A stretch of DNA of 64,000 bases, taken from an uncultured Celeribacter sp. (lineage in GTDB: Bacteria; Pseudomonadota; Alphaproteobacteria; Rhodobacterales; Rhodobacteraceae). Shown here piece after piece: positions 52,847 through 61,173 of the stretch. A program made the position numbers and the translations under genes. The notes under the pieces were generated by a model. That model did no database searches. It was not told the DNA's origin and worked only from the letters and a program-made list of their open reading frames with translations. Position 1 is the stretch's first letter. Each line of letters begins with the position of its first letter. The stretch covers positions 2,716,501 to 2,780,500 of the forward strand of contig NZ_OY780935.1 in assembly GCF_963675965.1 (NCBI RefSeq), given 5' to 3'.

Positions 52847-53599
52847 TTATAAGCCCTCTACTTGAATTCCATTTTCCGCCAACCAAGTCTTACGCCAGTG
52901 CCAATCTGGCAAATGCTGTTCTACCTTAATCCAGAAATTGGCTGAATGATCCGGGTAATGCGCGTGAGCTAACTCATGCACCACGACATATTGGGCAATT
53001 CTAGGGGGTAGGAGGATAGACTTCCAGTGAAAGGAAACGCGTCCGTCTAAACCGAAAGAGCCCCATCTGAAGCCAAGGTCTTGTACTTTGACCTCCTGCA
53101 CGGTCACCGCCATACGGTTTGAAAGCTCGGCGACCTGCTTTTCAAACCATTGTTGGGCTCGCCGCGTATACCAAGAGACAAAGATGTCCCGTCCCCGATG
53201 GACGGAGGTTCTACGTAGGCAGAAGCGACCATTCTTCAACGAGAGATCAACCAATTGGTTGTCAACAAGCCGTAAACGATGACTCCGCCCGAGGTAAAGA
53301 AAACCTTCGCCCTCCACGAATTCTTTCATCGGTGCGCGTTGTTGGAGGCGAGCCTTCTCTTCGACCTTTGTGTGGATCCATAGCAACTTTTCTTCAACGA
53401 AACTGACCAGTTGATCAGCAGGAACGCTCGAAGGTGCGACGATGGACAGATCGCCAGTACGCTCCACAGTAATCTGCATTGTTTTGCGCCGATCACTGCG
53501 ATGCACGTCGAAGGCAAGGCCGTCGATCTCCAGGCGATGCTCGCGTACTCGCGCCGGCTTTCCGCCGGTCCGGATCGGCGTCATCGGCAGCTTGGACAT
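52847..53599 (-). CDS. YgjP-like metallopeptidase (DUF45)
   Basis: A 250-residue protein from ATG 53599, whose A is shared with the hsdR stop (TGATG). The N-terminal half (SDRRKTMQITVERTGDLSIV, PADQLVSFVEEKLLWI) and the C-terminal zinc site H208-E-L-A-H212 with H218 (VVHELAHAHYPDHS) match the YgjP group, which very often lies beside hsdR. Its cellular role in restriction is not settled; protection of the host from the nuclease is one idea. Confidence 0.87.
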   Translation of the reverse strand: MSKLPMTPIRTGGKPARVREHRLEIDGLAFDVHRSDRRKTMQITVERTGDLSIVAPSSVPADQLVSFVEEKLLWIHTKVEEKARLQQRAPMKEFVEGEGFLYLGRSHRLRLVDNQLVDLSLKNGRFCLRRTSVHRGRDIFVSWYTRRAQQWFEKQVAELSNRMAVTVQEVKVQDLGFRWGSFGLDGRVSFHWKSILLPPRIAQYVVVHELAHAHYPDHSANFWIKVEQHLPDWHWRKTWLAENGIQVEGL

Positions 53600-56500
53600 C
53601 ACGCCGCCCTCAGCTTGTCTTCGTTGGCTTTTGCTTGCTGCATCAACTGATCTGCAAGAGCTTCTGCTTCGTCAACTCCGAACCCCTGGAGCTGCGTGTC
53701 GAAAATGATCTCGAAGATCTCGGATCGGAGATTTTCTTGATCGGCCATTTTGAAGCTGCTCCACAAGGAACGATTTGCGCTGATTTCTTCAATGATGCGG
53801 TCCACAATGACGCGTGTCACCTCGTGCAACGTGTGGAGTTGGTCAGCGGGGGTCGTTTCATCAGCAGAACATGCCGCCAAGATTGTGCGGAGGAATGGAA
53901 GGTAAATCTCAGGGATGTCCGAGGTGGTTTCATCGCTTTCACTGGCTTCACCGCGAAGCTCGTCGATGATGGCTTGCAGTTGTTCAATAATCTGATCCCA
54001 CTGTTGGCCGAAGCCATTCAGGATATCATTCAATCGTTCCGACATTTTCCTGAAACGTACAGGGTCAGTTTCAAGGTTCTTGCGTATGTGAGAGCGGATC
54101 GCGTGCTCCATCTCTGAGGCCTTGGCCCGGCCGCTTGAGGCATGCCCAACCTGGTTGTCGAATTCGGCATCCGTGAGTTGCACGGGCGGGATCTTCGGGT
54201 CGATGCCGAGAGAAATGACGTGATCGTCGATCAGCTTCCGCACTTTAGCGCCGACGTCTGCCCCGATGATCGGGATGTCGCGATACCGATTGCGGGCGCG
54301 GGCCTGCAAATAGGCAAGTCTCTTGGCGTCCCGAACGAAGGGCAACCCCTCAGGGCGGGGAAGAATGATCTCCAGCGACTTTAGGAAATCCTTAAGTTTG
54401 ACGGTAAACTCCGCTCTGGCCTTCTCTGTGGAAAGTACCTGCAGGCAATCCTCGTCATTCGAAAGGTCATCAAGGCCTGCGCGACGGAAAATGTCCACGA
54501 CCCGGATATGCCGATCTTGAAGAACCGGGATTTGATCATTCAGACTGACCAAAGCGCCATCAATGTCCTCATCAGAATAGGCGGCCAAGGCAGCCTTCAG
54601 ATGATGGGCCACGCCGAAATAATCGACGACGATGCCGCAGGTTTTCCCGAATCCTGTCCGGTTTACCCGGGCGATCGCCTGTAAGAGTTCGGCCTCGCGT
54701 ATGGAGCGGTCGAGGTACATCACCCCTTCGATCGGGGCGTCGAACCCGGTCAGGAGCATGGACTTGACGATCAGGAAAGCCAGCGGATCCGATTTCGTTG
54801 CATCCTTGTGAAACAGGGGCTTCTTGAACCGTTTGATGCGCGTTTCTTGTGCGGACCCGTCCGTCCATTGCTTCCATGAGGCGTCGTCGTTGTTGCCCCC
54901 CGACATGACCGCCGCGAACTCGATCTTCTCCAAGGCGTCCCGATAACGCCAAGCCTGTACTAACGCCTGAAGCGCGGCAGGCTTGGTGCAGAGCACCTCG
55001 TCATCCATTGCCTTGTCCTGGTCCGAGAGCGCTGCTGCCTCTGCCAGCAACTCGTCACGGGCTGCCAGAAAAGCGGCCTGATACCTGACCACTGCCGTCC
55101 GGCTGTAGGCGACCACCTGTGCCTTGTATCCGTTCGGCAAGAGATTGGTCACGTAATGCCGCAGCATGTCACGTGCCTTCTCTTCGATGAGCTCTTTGGC
55201 TTCGAGGATGTTGCCCTTGGTGGCGTATTTCTTGCGGATCGCTTCCAGCTCTTCGTCGGTGCGCCCCCTGAACATGTCTTCGAACAGACCGTCCAGTGTG
55301 GCACCGTCCTTAACCGCTCCCTCGGCGGTCCGCCCCTCGTAGAGCACAGGCACCGTCGCACCATCGGCCTCGGCTTCCTTGATCGTGTATTTGTCGATGA
55401 ACTCGCCGAAGATCTTGCTGGTCTTTTTCTTCTCCCCCATGATGATCGGCGTGCCGGTGAAGCCGATACGAGCACTATTTGGAAGTGCGGCCATCAGGTT
55501 TGCGTGCAGATCCCCCGCCTGGGTCCGGTGCGCCTCGTCCACTACGACGACGATCGTCTCGTCCTCGTTCAGCACCTCGAAGGCCGGCCCCTTGGTGACC
55601 CCCGCCACGTCTTCATCGGTCCGGTATTTCTGGATCGTGGCAAAGACGAGGCCCGGCCCCTTGCGCTTCGCCAGCTTCTTCAACGATCCGTTGCTCGTCG
55701 CCATCTCGACCACGTCACCCGACAGGGTCGCGGTCTCCGACAACTGCCGCTGCAAGTCTTTGCGGTCGGTGACCATGATCACCTTGAACTTCCGCAGCGC
55801 AAGATCCGTCCGCATCTTGCGGATCATGAACACCATGGTCAGGCTCTTCCCCGAGCCTTGTGTGTGCCAGACGATGCCGCCGCGGCGGTCATACTCGCCA
55901 TCCTGCGCCCTCGTCTTGCCGCTGCGCAGCCGTTCCAGTGCGCGGTTCACGGCGCGGTATTGCTGGTATCGGCAGACGGTCTTGATGGTCTGGCCGCCCA
56001 CGTTCATGAACAGCAGGTAATGCCGCAGGATATCCAGCAGATGCGCCGGGCGCAGCATTCCCGCGACAAGGCGTTCCTGTTCTGACAGGCCCTTTTTGCC
56101 CAAGGTCTTGATTACGTCGTCTTCGGACCCCGCGCCATCCGGCCCGACCACCGTCTTCCACTGGCCGTAATGCTCCAGCCCCGCGCCGATGCAGCCCACG
56201 CGCGCTTCGTCAAAGCTGGTGGCGATCAGCAACTGGACCGAAGCGAACAGCGCAGGCGCGCCCTCGTTCTCGTCCACCTCAAGCGCAGCCTTGCGGGCGT
56301 TGTGGTAGCGGCGCAGCTGTTTCACCGCCTCGGCCAGCGGTTCGGGGATGGCGGGGCTTTTCGCCTCGACCACCACCACGGGGATCCCGTTCACCAGCAT
56401 CACCACATCGGGGATGATGAAGCCCTTGCCCACGTCATGGCCGGGCGGGCAGTCGATGCGGAACTGGTTCGCGATGGCAAAGCTGTTGGCCCCCACATCG

Positions 56501-56865
56501 TCCCAGGCGATGTAGCGGATCGTCTGGCCGCGCCCGCCGTCCCAGCCGGGCAGGCCCTCGACCGTCAGACCTTTGAGCAGCAATTCGGTGACCGCCTGAT
56601 TGGCCTCCATCAGCCCGCGCTGGCCGTGGCGGGTGAGTGCGCTGACAGCCTCGGACAGGCGCGCCTCGTCGAGCCAGGGTTCGCCATCGGGGCCGGGATT
56701 AATCGCGCGCAGGCGTTCGCGCAGCGTGGCCTCGGCAATGACATCCTTGAAACTGTTGCGCCCGGTCAGGGCGGGGTCGTCCATATTGCCGGTCTGCGCC
56801 TGCCAGCCCATGGCGACACATTGGTCGATGAAGGGCTGTTCCACATCGTCGAACTCATGTCCCAT
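53599..56865 (-). CDS. hsdR: Type I restriction enzyme, restriction/translocase subunit
   Basis: A 1088-residue protein. N-terminal nuclease PD-(D/E)xK-like site (PDVVMLVNGIPVVVVEAKSP), then the superfamily 2 motor: VWHTQGSGKSLTMVF (Walker A), VVDEAHRTQ (DEAH box) and GFTGTPI, and a helical C-terminal region. It pumps DNA and cuts away from the recognition site when the sequence is unmodified. It overlaps hsdS by 11 bp. Confidence 0.95.
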   Translation of the reverse strand: MGHEFDDVEQPFIDQCVAMGWQAQTGNMDDPALTGRNSFKDVIAEATLRERLRAINPGPDGEPWLDEARLSEAVSALTRHGQRGLMEANQAVTELLLKGLTVEGLPGWDGGRGQTIRYIAWDDVGANSFAIANQFRIDCPPGHDVGKGFIIPDVVMLVNGIPVVVVEAKSPAIPEPLAEAVKQLRRYHNARKAALEVDENEGAPALFASVQLLIATSFDEARVGCIGAGLEHYGQWKTVVGPDGAGSEDDVIKTLGKKGLSEQERLVAGMLRPAHLLDILRHYLLFMNVGGQTIKTVCRYQQYRAVNRALERLRSGKTRAQDGEYDRRGGIVWHTQGSGKSLTMVFMIRKMRTDLALRKFKVIMVTDRKDLQRQLSETATLSGDVVEMATSNGSLKKLAKRKGPGLVFATIQKYRTDEDVAGVTKGPAFEVLNEDETIVVVVDEAHRTQAGDLHANLMAALPNSARIGFTGTPIIMGEKKKTSKIFGEFIDKYTIKEAEADGATVPVLYEGRTAEGAVKDGATLDGLFEDMFRGRTDEELEAIRKKYATKGNILEAKELIEEKARDMLRHYVTNLLPNGYKAQVVAYSRTAVVRYQAAFLAARDELLAEAAALSDQDKAMDDEVLCTKPAALQALVQAWRYRDALEKIEFAAVMSGGNNDDASWKQWTDGSAQETRIKRFKKPLFHKDATKSDPLAFLIVKSMLLTGFDAPIEGVMYLDRSIREAELLQAIARVNRTGFGKTCGIVVDYFGVAHHLKAALAAYSDEDIDGALVSLNDQIPVLQDRHIRVVDIFRRAGLDDLSNDEDCLQVLSTEKARAEFTVKLKDFLKSLEIILPRPEGLPFVRDAKRLAYLQARARNRYRDIPIIGADVGAKVRKLIDDHVISLGIDPKIPPVQLTDAEFDNQVGHASSGRAKASEMEHAIRSHIRKNLETDPVRFRKMSERLNDILNGFGQQWDQIIEQLQAIIDELRGEASESDETTSDIPEIYLPFLRTILAACSADETTPADQLHTLHEVTRVIVDRIIEEISANRSLWSSFKMADQENLRSEIFEIIFDTQLQGFGVDEAEALADQLMQQAKANEDKLRAA

Positions 56866-58186
56866 GTGCAGCCTCCCCGTCGAGCAGAGGCGTGACAGGC
56901 ACCCGCCCGGTGAGCAGATCGTCCATCAGGCCGGATTTTTGGAGCCGGAGTTTTTCAAGCTCAGCGACTTCAAAGCTTAATTTGCGATCAAGTCCAGCTA
57001 TCCGGTCGGCGATAATCTTGTCCTCACCGTTTGTCGGCTTCGCAATCGGTATTCTGCGAACGTCGCGAAGGTTAATCCCTTGTACTGCAACGCCAATGGT
57101 GTGGTTAGCGACAAATCGCTTTGCTTGCTCAGTTTCGAGATACGCTGCGACAAAACGTGCGTCGAGCCCCCTTAAGCTGAGCCGCGCCGTATCCTGGGTA
57201 ATGTTGGCATTCTCAAGATGATCAGGAACAATCGCCATCCGTCCGACTGACCCACGAATGCTAAACAGCAGATCGCCACCTTTCAGTCGCGATCTACGGT
57301 AATCCACGTCAATTCTTGGATCGGTCAGCAACAGTTGCTCGGACAAAATCCGACCGCCGATTATGTCGCGGACTTTTACGACTGGAACACCGCCTTCATA
57401 GTGATGGCCGGGCATCAGAATGCCGTAAACGACGGGTCTCCGGTTTTCGACTACGCTGTCCAGTTCCACAGCGTCCCACTCCTTCGGGAGCCAGCCGAGT
57501 GGGGTTTCTTTGTAGAGGTGGGGGGCCTCGGGGTGTGGGGGGCGGAGGTCTCCGTTTGCGTCGATGCCGCGGGTCAGCAGGTCATGCAACAGCCCCTGTT
57601 TCATCGCCTTCAACTTGGCCACCACCGCCTCGGTCCCCCGTATCGCCGCATCCAACGTATCGAGGATCTCGGCGATTTTGACAGCCTCGCCTGACGGAGG
57701 CATTGAGAGATCGATATCGGCAAATTCTGAACCGGAAATTTCCAAGAAGGTGGTGCCAGAGGCCCGCCGGACCATCTCAGGTTTGATCTTGTCGACCAGA
57801 TGATAAAGGAAATCGGTCGTTTGCTTGTTGAATGGCACCAGTGACTTGAAACCTTGGTTCGTTGCCATTGGTACGGAATTCACCGCTCGCGCGCCGAGTG
57901 TCGCGCGAGACGTGATGAGCAGAGATTTTGCTGGAAGCAAGTTCGCGCCGCTTCCAGACAAGCCAGCAGCTGAGATTGTCTCTGCCGTCTCGTGAATTTC
58001 CTTTGTTGGCAGGGAGGTCAGCTCACCCGGCGTGACCCAAGGGATACCGCCATTCCACAGTGACGGGGCATCGCGAGAGGGAGTTCCACCGCTTACGATC
58101 CTACCGACATCTTGTATCTTGACCCTGTTCCAGTGAATGGGAGTGCTTTCGAGGAATTCCGAATATTCGGTAACAACCTCAGACAT
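56855..58186 (-). CDS. hsdS: Type I restriction-modification specificity subunit
   Basis: A 443-residue protein with two target-recognition domains (~10-190 and ~215-410), each ending in a coiled helix (KIAEILDTLDAAIRGTEAVV and IIADRIAGLDRKLSFEVAEL). The halves are not identical, so a bipartite asymmetric DNA site is expected. It overlaps hsdM by 8 bp and hsdR by 11 bp. It determines which sequence the system methylates; the site cannot be predicted by eye. Confidence 0.94.
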   Translation of the reverse strand: MSEVVTEYSEFLESTPIHWNRVKIQDVGRIVSGGTPSRDAPSLWNGGIPWVTPGELTSLPTKEIHETAETISAAGLSGSGANLLPAKSLLITSRATLGARAVNSVPMATNQGFKSLVPFNKQTTDFLYHLVDKIKPEMVRRASGTTFLEISGSEFADIDLSMPPSGEAVKIAEILDTLDAAIRGTEAVVAKLKAMKQGLLHDLLTRGIDANGDLRPPHPEAPHLYKETPLGWLPKEWDAVELDSVVENRRPVVYGILMPGHHYEGGVPVVKVRDIIGGRILSEQLLLTDPRIDVDYRRSRLKGGDLLFSIRGSVGRMAIVPDHLENANITQDTARLSLRGLDARFVAAYLETEQAKRFVANHTIGVAVQGINLRDVRRIPIAKPTNGEDKIIADRIAGLDRKLSFEVAELEKLRLQKSGLMDDLLTGRVPVTPLLDGEAAHGT

Positions 58187-60644
58187 ACCCCAGCCCCTTC
58201 AGGAACCCGGCCAGCTTGTCGGTTGCCTGCGCCCGTGCGCCTTCAATTTCGGTCAGGGTGACGCGATACTTGTCCCACCAGTTTTCAAACGCCGCCACGA
58301 TCTGCCCACGTTGCGCGGCGATGTAGCGGGTCAGGATCTTGGCCATGTCGTCATGCAGGATCTTCAGCAGCAGCTCCGCCGCCTCTTCCTCGGTCAGCTC
58401 ATCGACGCCCTTGTTCAGCTCGGCGGTGAACTGGTCCTTCCTGGCCTTCAGTGTCTTCTTGACCTCGGTCAGCTCCTTCTTCCACGCCTTGATCTGCATT
58501 TCATCCACCGGATCGGTGTCGTCCTCTTCCTCCTCGCCCTCTTCGGGCTTGGCAGTCGCAGCCCTGATCTTGGCGTCCAGCTCGGCCTTCTCTGCCTCCA
58601 GCTCGGCGATCTGGGTGACGAAAGTGCCCATCAGGAAGCTGACCAGCTTGTGGTCCAGTGGGTTCTCCTTGTTGCCCTTGTCCTCCAGTGCGGTGACGAT
58701 GGAGGTGCGCCAGGCATCTACAACCCCGTGGGTCCCACGCGCCATGAGGGTGAGGAAGTCGAAGCGCGACTGGTTCCAGAACTGCGCGATGATCCCGCGC
58801 ACGGTGAACGGGTCCAGCATGGCAAGGCTTTCGAGCGTGGTCGAGAAGCTGGACAGAAGTTCGTCACGCAGAGAGATCAGCGCGGTCGCGCTGTCATCAC
58901 CCGCAAGTGCGGTGATGGCGTCGGTGTGATCGGTCCACCAGGCATTGAAGTTCTCCCAGATCTCGGCTTCGCGCGCCATGAGGTCCGCGTTGGTCTCGAT
59001 GGCTGGTTTGATGTCGGCCTTGGCGGTGATCTGTGGGGCGAAATCGAGGTAGCGTTCATCGCGCGGGGTCAGCAGGTCCATCGGATTCAGGCCGTGGGAT
59101 GTGAACAGCGCGGACTTGGCCTCAACCTCCGGCTTCGGGATGCCGCCGACGAGATGGGCGCGCACGTCATGCGGTTCGGGCGGCGGCGCGTTGTCGGCGT
59201 AGCGGCGGATGTTCAGGTTCCAGTCGTTCTCTTCCAGCGTTTCGATGTCGACGATGGTCGAGAAGCCGGGGATCTCGCGGTACTCCTCGAAGGTGGTGGC
59301 GATCTTCTCGATATGCTCGGGCATCAGATGGTTCTGTGCGCGACCTTCGAAATACTCGCGGTCGGCGTTGATGAAGAGCACCTTGCCTTGGCGGTCGGCG
59401 GGCTTGCCGGAGATGAGCTTCGCGCCGTCATGTTTTTGTTGGCGCAAAACTATGACGCAGGCGGGGATGCCGGTGCCATAGAAGAGCTGCGGACCGAGGC
59501 CGATGACGGCTTCGATCTGGTCGCGTTCGATAATCTTCTGGCGGATCTTAGCTTCGTCACCGCCACGGAAGAGGACACCGTGGGGCATGACGGTCGCGAT
59601 CATGCCGCCGTCACGGGTGACGTGCAGCATGTGCTGGAGGAACATGAGGTCGGCCTTCTTTGAGCCGCGCGGGACCTCGTGGAAGAAGCGTTCCGGGAAC
59701 TTGGGCTCCCAGACGTAGTTGCCGGACTTGTCTTTGTCCTTCGATCCCCAGTTGATTGAGAACGGCGGGTTGGTCAGGATCCGATCAAAGCGGCGAAGCT
59801 CACCGTTCTCGACGTGCTGCGGCTCGCCCAGGGTGTCCTCGTTGCGCAGGTCGGGGCTGCTCATGCCATGGAGCAGCATGTTCATCTTGGCGATCGACCA
59901 GACGGTGCCGGCGAATTCCTGGCCAAAAAGGTTGGCCTTGCTTCCGTCCTGGCCGTTCTCGTCGATGTACTCCTTGGCCGCGATGAGCATACCACCCGAG
60001 CCGCAGCAAGGGTCATAGATGTCATGCTCAAGCGTTGGTTTTAAAAGCTGGACCATCATTCGAACGACAGATCGGGGCGTATAGAATTCGCCGCCCTTTT
60101 TGCCGGCAGAATCCGCGAATTCCCCGATAAGGTATTCATAAGCCGCGCCCAGAAGGTCGGGGAATTCGAAATCCTCGTTGCGAAGGCGAATTTCCCCGAA
60201 ATGGTTGATCAATTGCCGGAGTTTCTGATCGCTGATCTTGCTCTGGCCGACCTTTCGGGTGAAATCGATGTGATCGAGGACACCTTCAAGGGCGATGTTC
60301 TCGGATTCAACCCCGCCAAGCGCCTTATTGAGCTTGTCGCCAATGTTTTCATGGGCTTCGTCGACGAGATAACTGAAACGAGATTGAGGGGGCACCCAGA
60401 ATGCCCCCGTCTTTCCGTACCATACTTTGTTCTCGGCATCCTGCGTCGCTTGCTCTTCAGAAACGCCATTATTTACGCGCTTCTTGATAACGTCGCTTCG
60501 CGCCTGATCGAATACGTCAGAGCACCTTTTCAGGAACAGCATTCCGAAAATGTATTCCTTGAATTCCGACGCATCCATCTTTCCACGAAGAATGTCGGCG
60601 GCGCTGAATAGATGGCGCTCAAGTTGCGCAAGTGTCAAAGGCAT
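58179..60644 (-). CDS. hsdM: Type I restriction-modification DNA methyltransferase subunit, long form
   Basis: An 821-residue protein from ATG 60644 (MPLTLAQLERHLFSAADILR); an open frame continues to 60791. HsdM N-terminal helical domain, then N6-adenine methyltransferase motifs DPCCGSGGML (SAM binding) and TNPPFS (catalysis). The first ~560 residues match usual HsdM; an extra ~260 residues follow with an acidic stretch (EEGEEEEDDTDP) and coiled-coil helices. Methylates adenine in the recognised site. First gene of the minus-strand run. Confidence 0.94.
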   Translation of the reverse strand: MPLTLAQLERHLFSAADILRGKMDASEFKEYIFGMLFLKRCSDVFDQARSDVIKKRVNNGVSEEQATQDAENKVWYGKTGAFWVPPQSRFSYLVDEAHENIGDKLNKALGGVESENIALEGVLDHIDFTRKVGQSKISDQKLRQLINHFGEIRLRNEDFEFPDLLGAAYEYLIGEFADSAGKKGGEFYTPRSVVRMMVQLLKPTLEHDIYDPCCGSGGMLIAAKEYIDENGQDGSKANLFGQEFAGTVWSIAKMNMLLHGMSSPDLRNEDTLGEPQHVENGELRRFDRILTNPPFSINWGSKDKDKSGNYVWEPKFPERFFHEVPRGSKKADLMFLQHMLHVTRDGGMIATVMPHGVLFRGGDEAKIRQKIIERDQIEAVIGLGPQLFYGTGIPACVIVLRQQKHDGAKLISGKPADRQGKVLFINADREYFEGRAQNHLMPEHIEKIATTFEEYREIPGFSTIVDIETLEENDWNLNIRRYADNAPPPEPHDVRAHLVGGIPKPEVEAKSALFTSHGLNPMDLLTPRDERYLDFAPQITAKADIKPAIETNADLMAREAEIWENFNAWWTDHTDAITALAGDDSATALISLRDELLSSFSTTLESLAMLDPFTVRGIIAQFWNQSRFDFLTLMARGTHGVVDAWRTSIVTALEDKGNKENPLDHKLVSFLMGTFVTQIAELEAEKAELDAKIRAATAKPEEGEEEEDDTDPVDEMQIKAWKKELTEVKKTLKARKDQFTAELNKGVDELTEEEAAELLLKILHDDMAKILTRYIAAQRGQIVAAFENWWDKYRVTLTEIEGARAQATDKLAGFLKGLGYV

Positions 60645-61173
60645 GGGAATTTTCTCGTCTGATTTGCTCGCAACTTGAGGTATTTCGGCACGGAGAGCAA
60701 CGAACAACCAGCGGAGCGGCTGGCCTGACCGCCACTTTCGTCGGTGACCTCGTACCGCGCTGGCGTGCGTCTCGGGAACGGTCGCGATCATGCCATGAGC
60801 GTGGCTGCGCCCCCCTTGAGAACATGTCTTCGACTAGCCCGCAGAGAATCACCGGTGCGAAAAGCAGCCATCGTTCTGCCTTCGCACACACGCGCGACGC
60901 CATTTTTCGCGTCAGGTTTCTACGAATGTAGGCGTTAATCCCCTTCAGGTCGCAGAATCCGGCTTGGAGTCAGCGCTTTACGAGGGGCGCACTTGCTCGC
61001 GAAAATCAAAAAACCTTCTTTTTTCGCAATATGTTAGCTTCCAAATGGGGCTTTTTAAGATCTCGCCACTGCGGTATGTTCTTCATATGTTCCACCAGTT
61101 GGTGGCCATCCAATACCAGAAACCGAAATGCACGCGGCTTACGCGAACGATACCGCTTGCCCAGGAGATTGAT
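60645..61173. promoter_or_regulatory. Divergent promoter region between hsdM and AAA+ protease
   Basis: The 529 bp show no convincing gene. A palindrome CCACCA-GT-TGGTGG lies at 61092-61105, 69 bp before the protease start. A further A- and T-run hairpin (GCGAAAA ... TTTTCGC, about 61000-61028) is visible. Both strands must have promoters here; regulation of the defence genes could be shared. Confidence 0.5.
61092..61105. promoter_or_regulatory. Palindrome upstream of the AAA+ protease gene
   Basis: CCACCA-GT-TGGTGG is a perfect inverted repeat in the leader of the protease gene and a candidate operator. Confidence 0.4.

Noticed and set aside
58137..59663. 508-codon plus-strand frame opposite hsdM
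   Set aside because: Shadow of hsdM without motifs.
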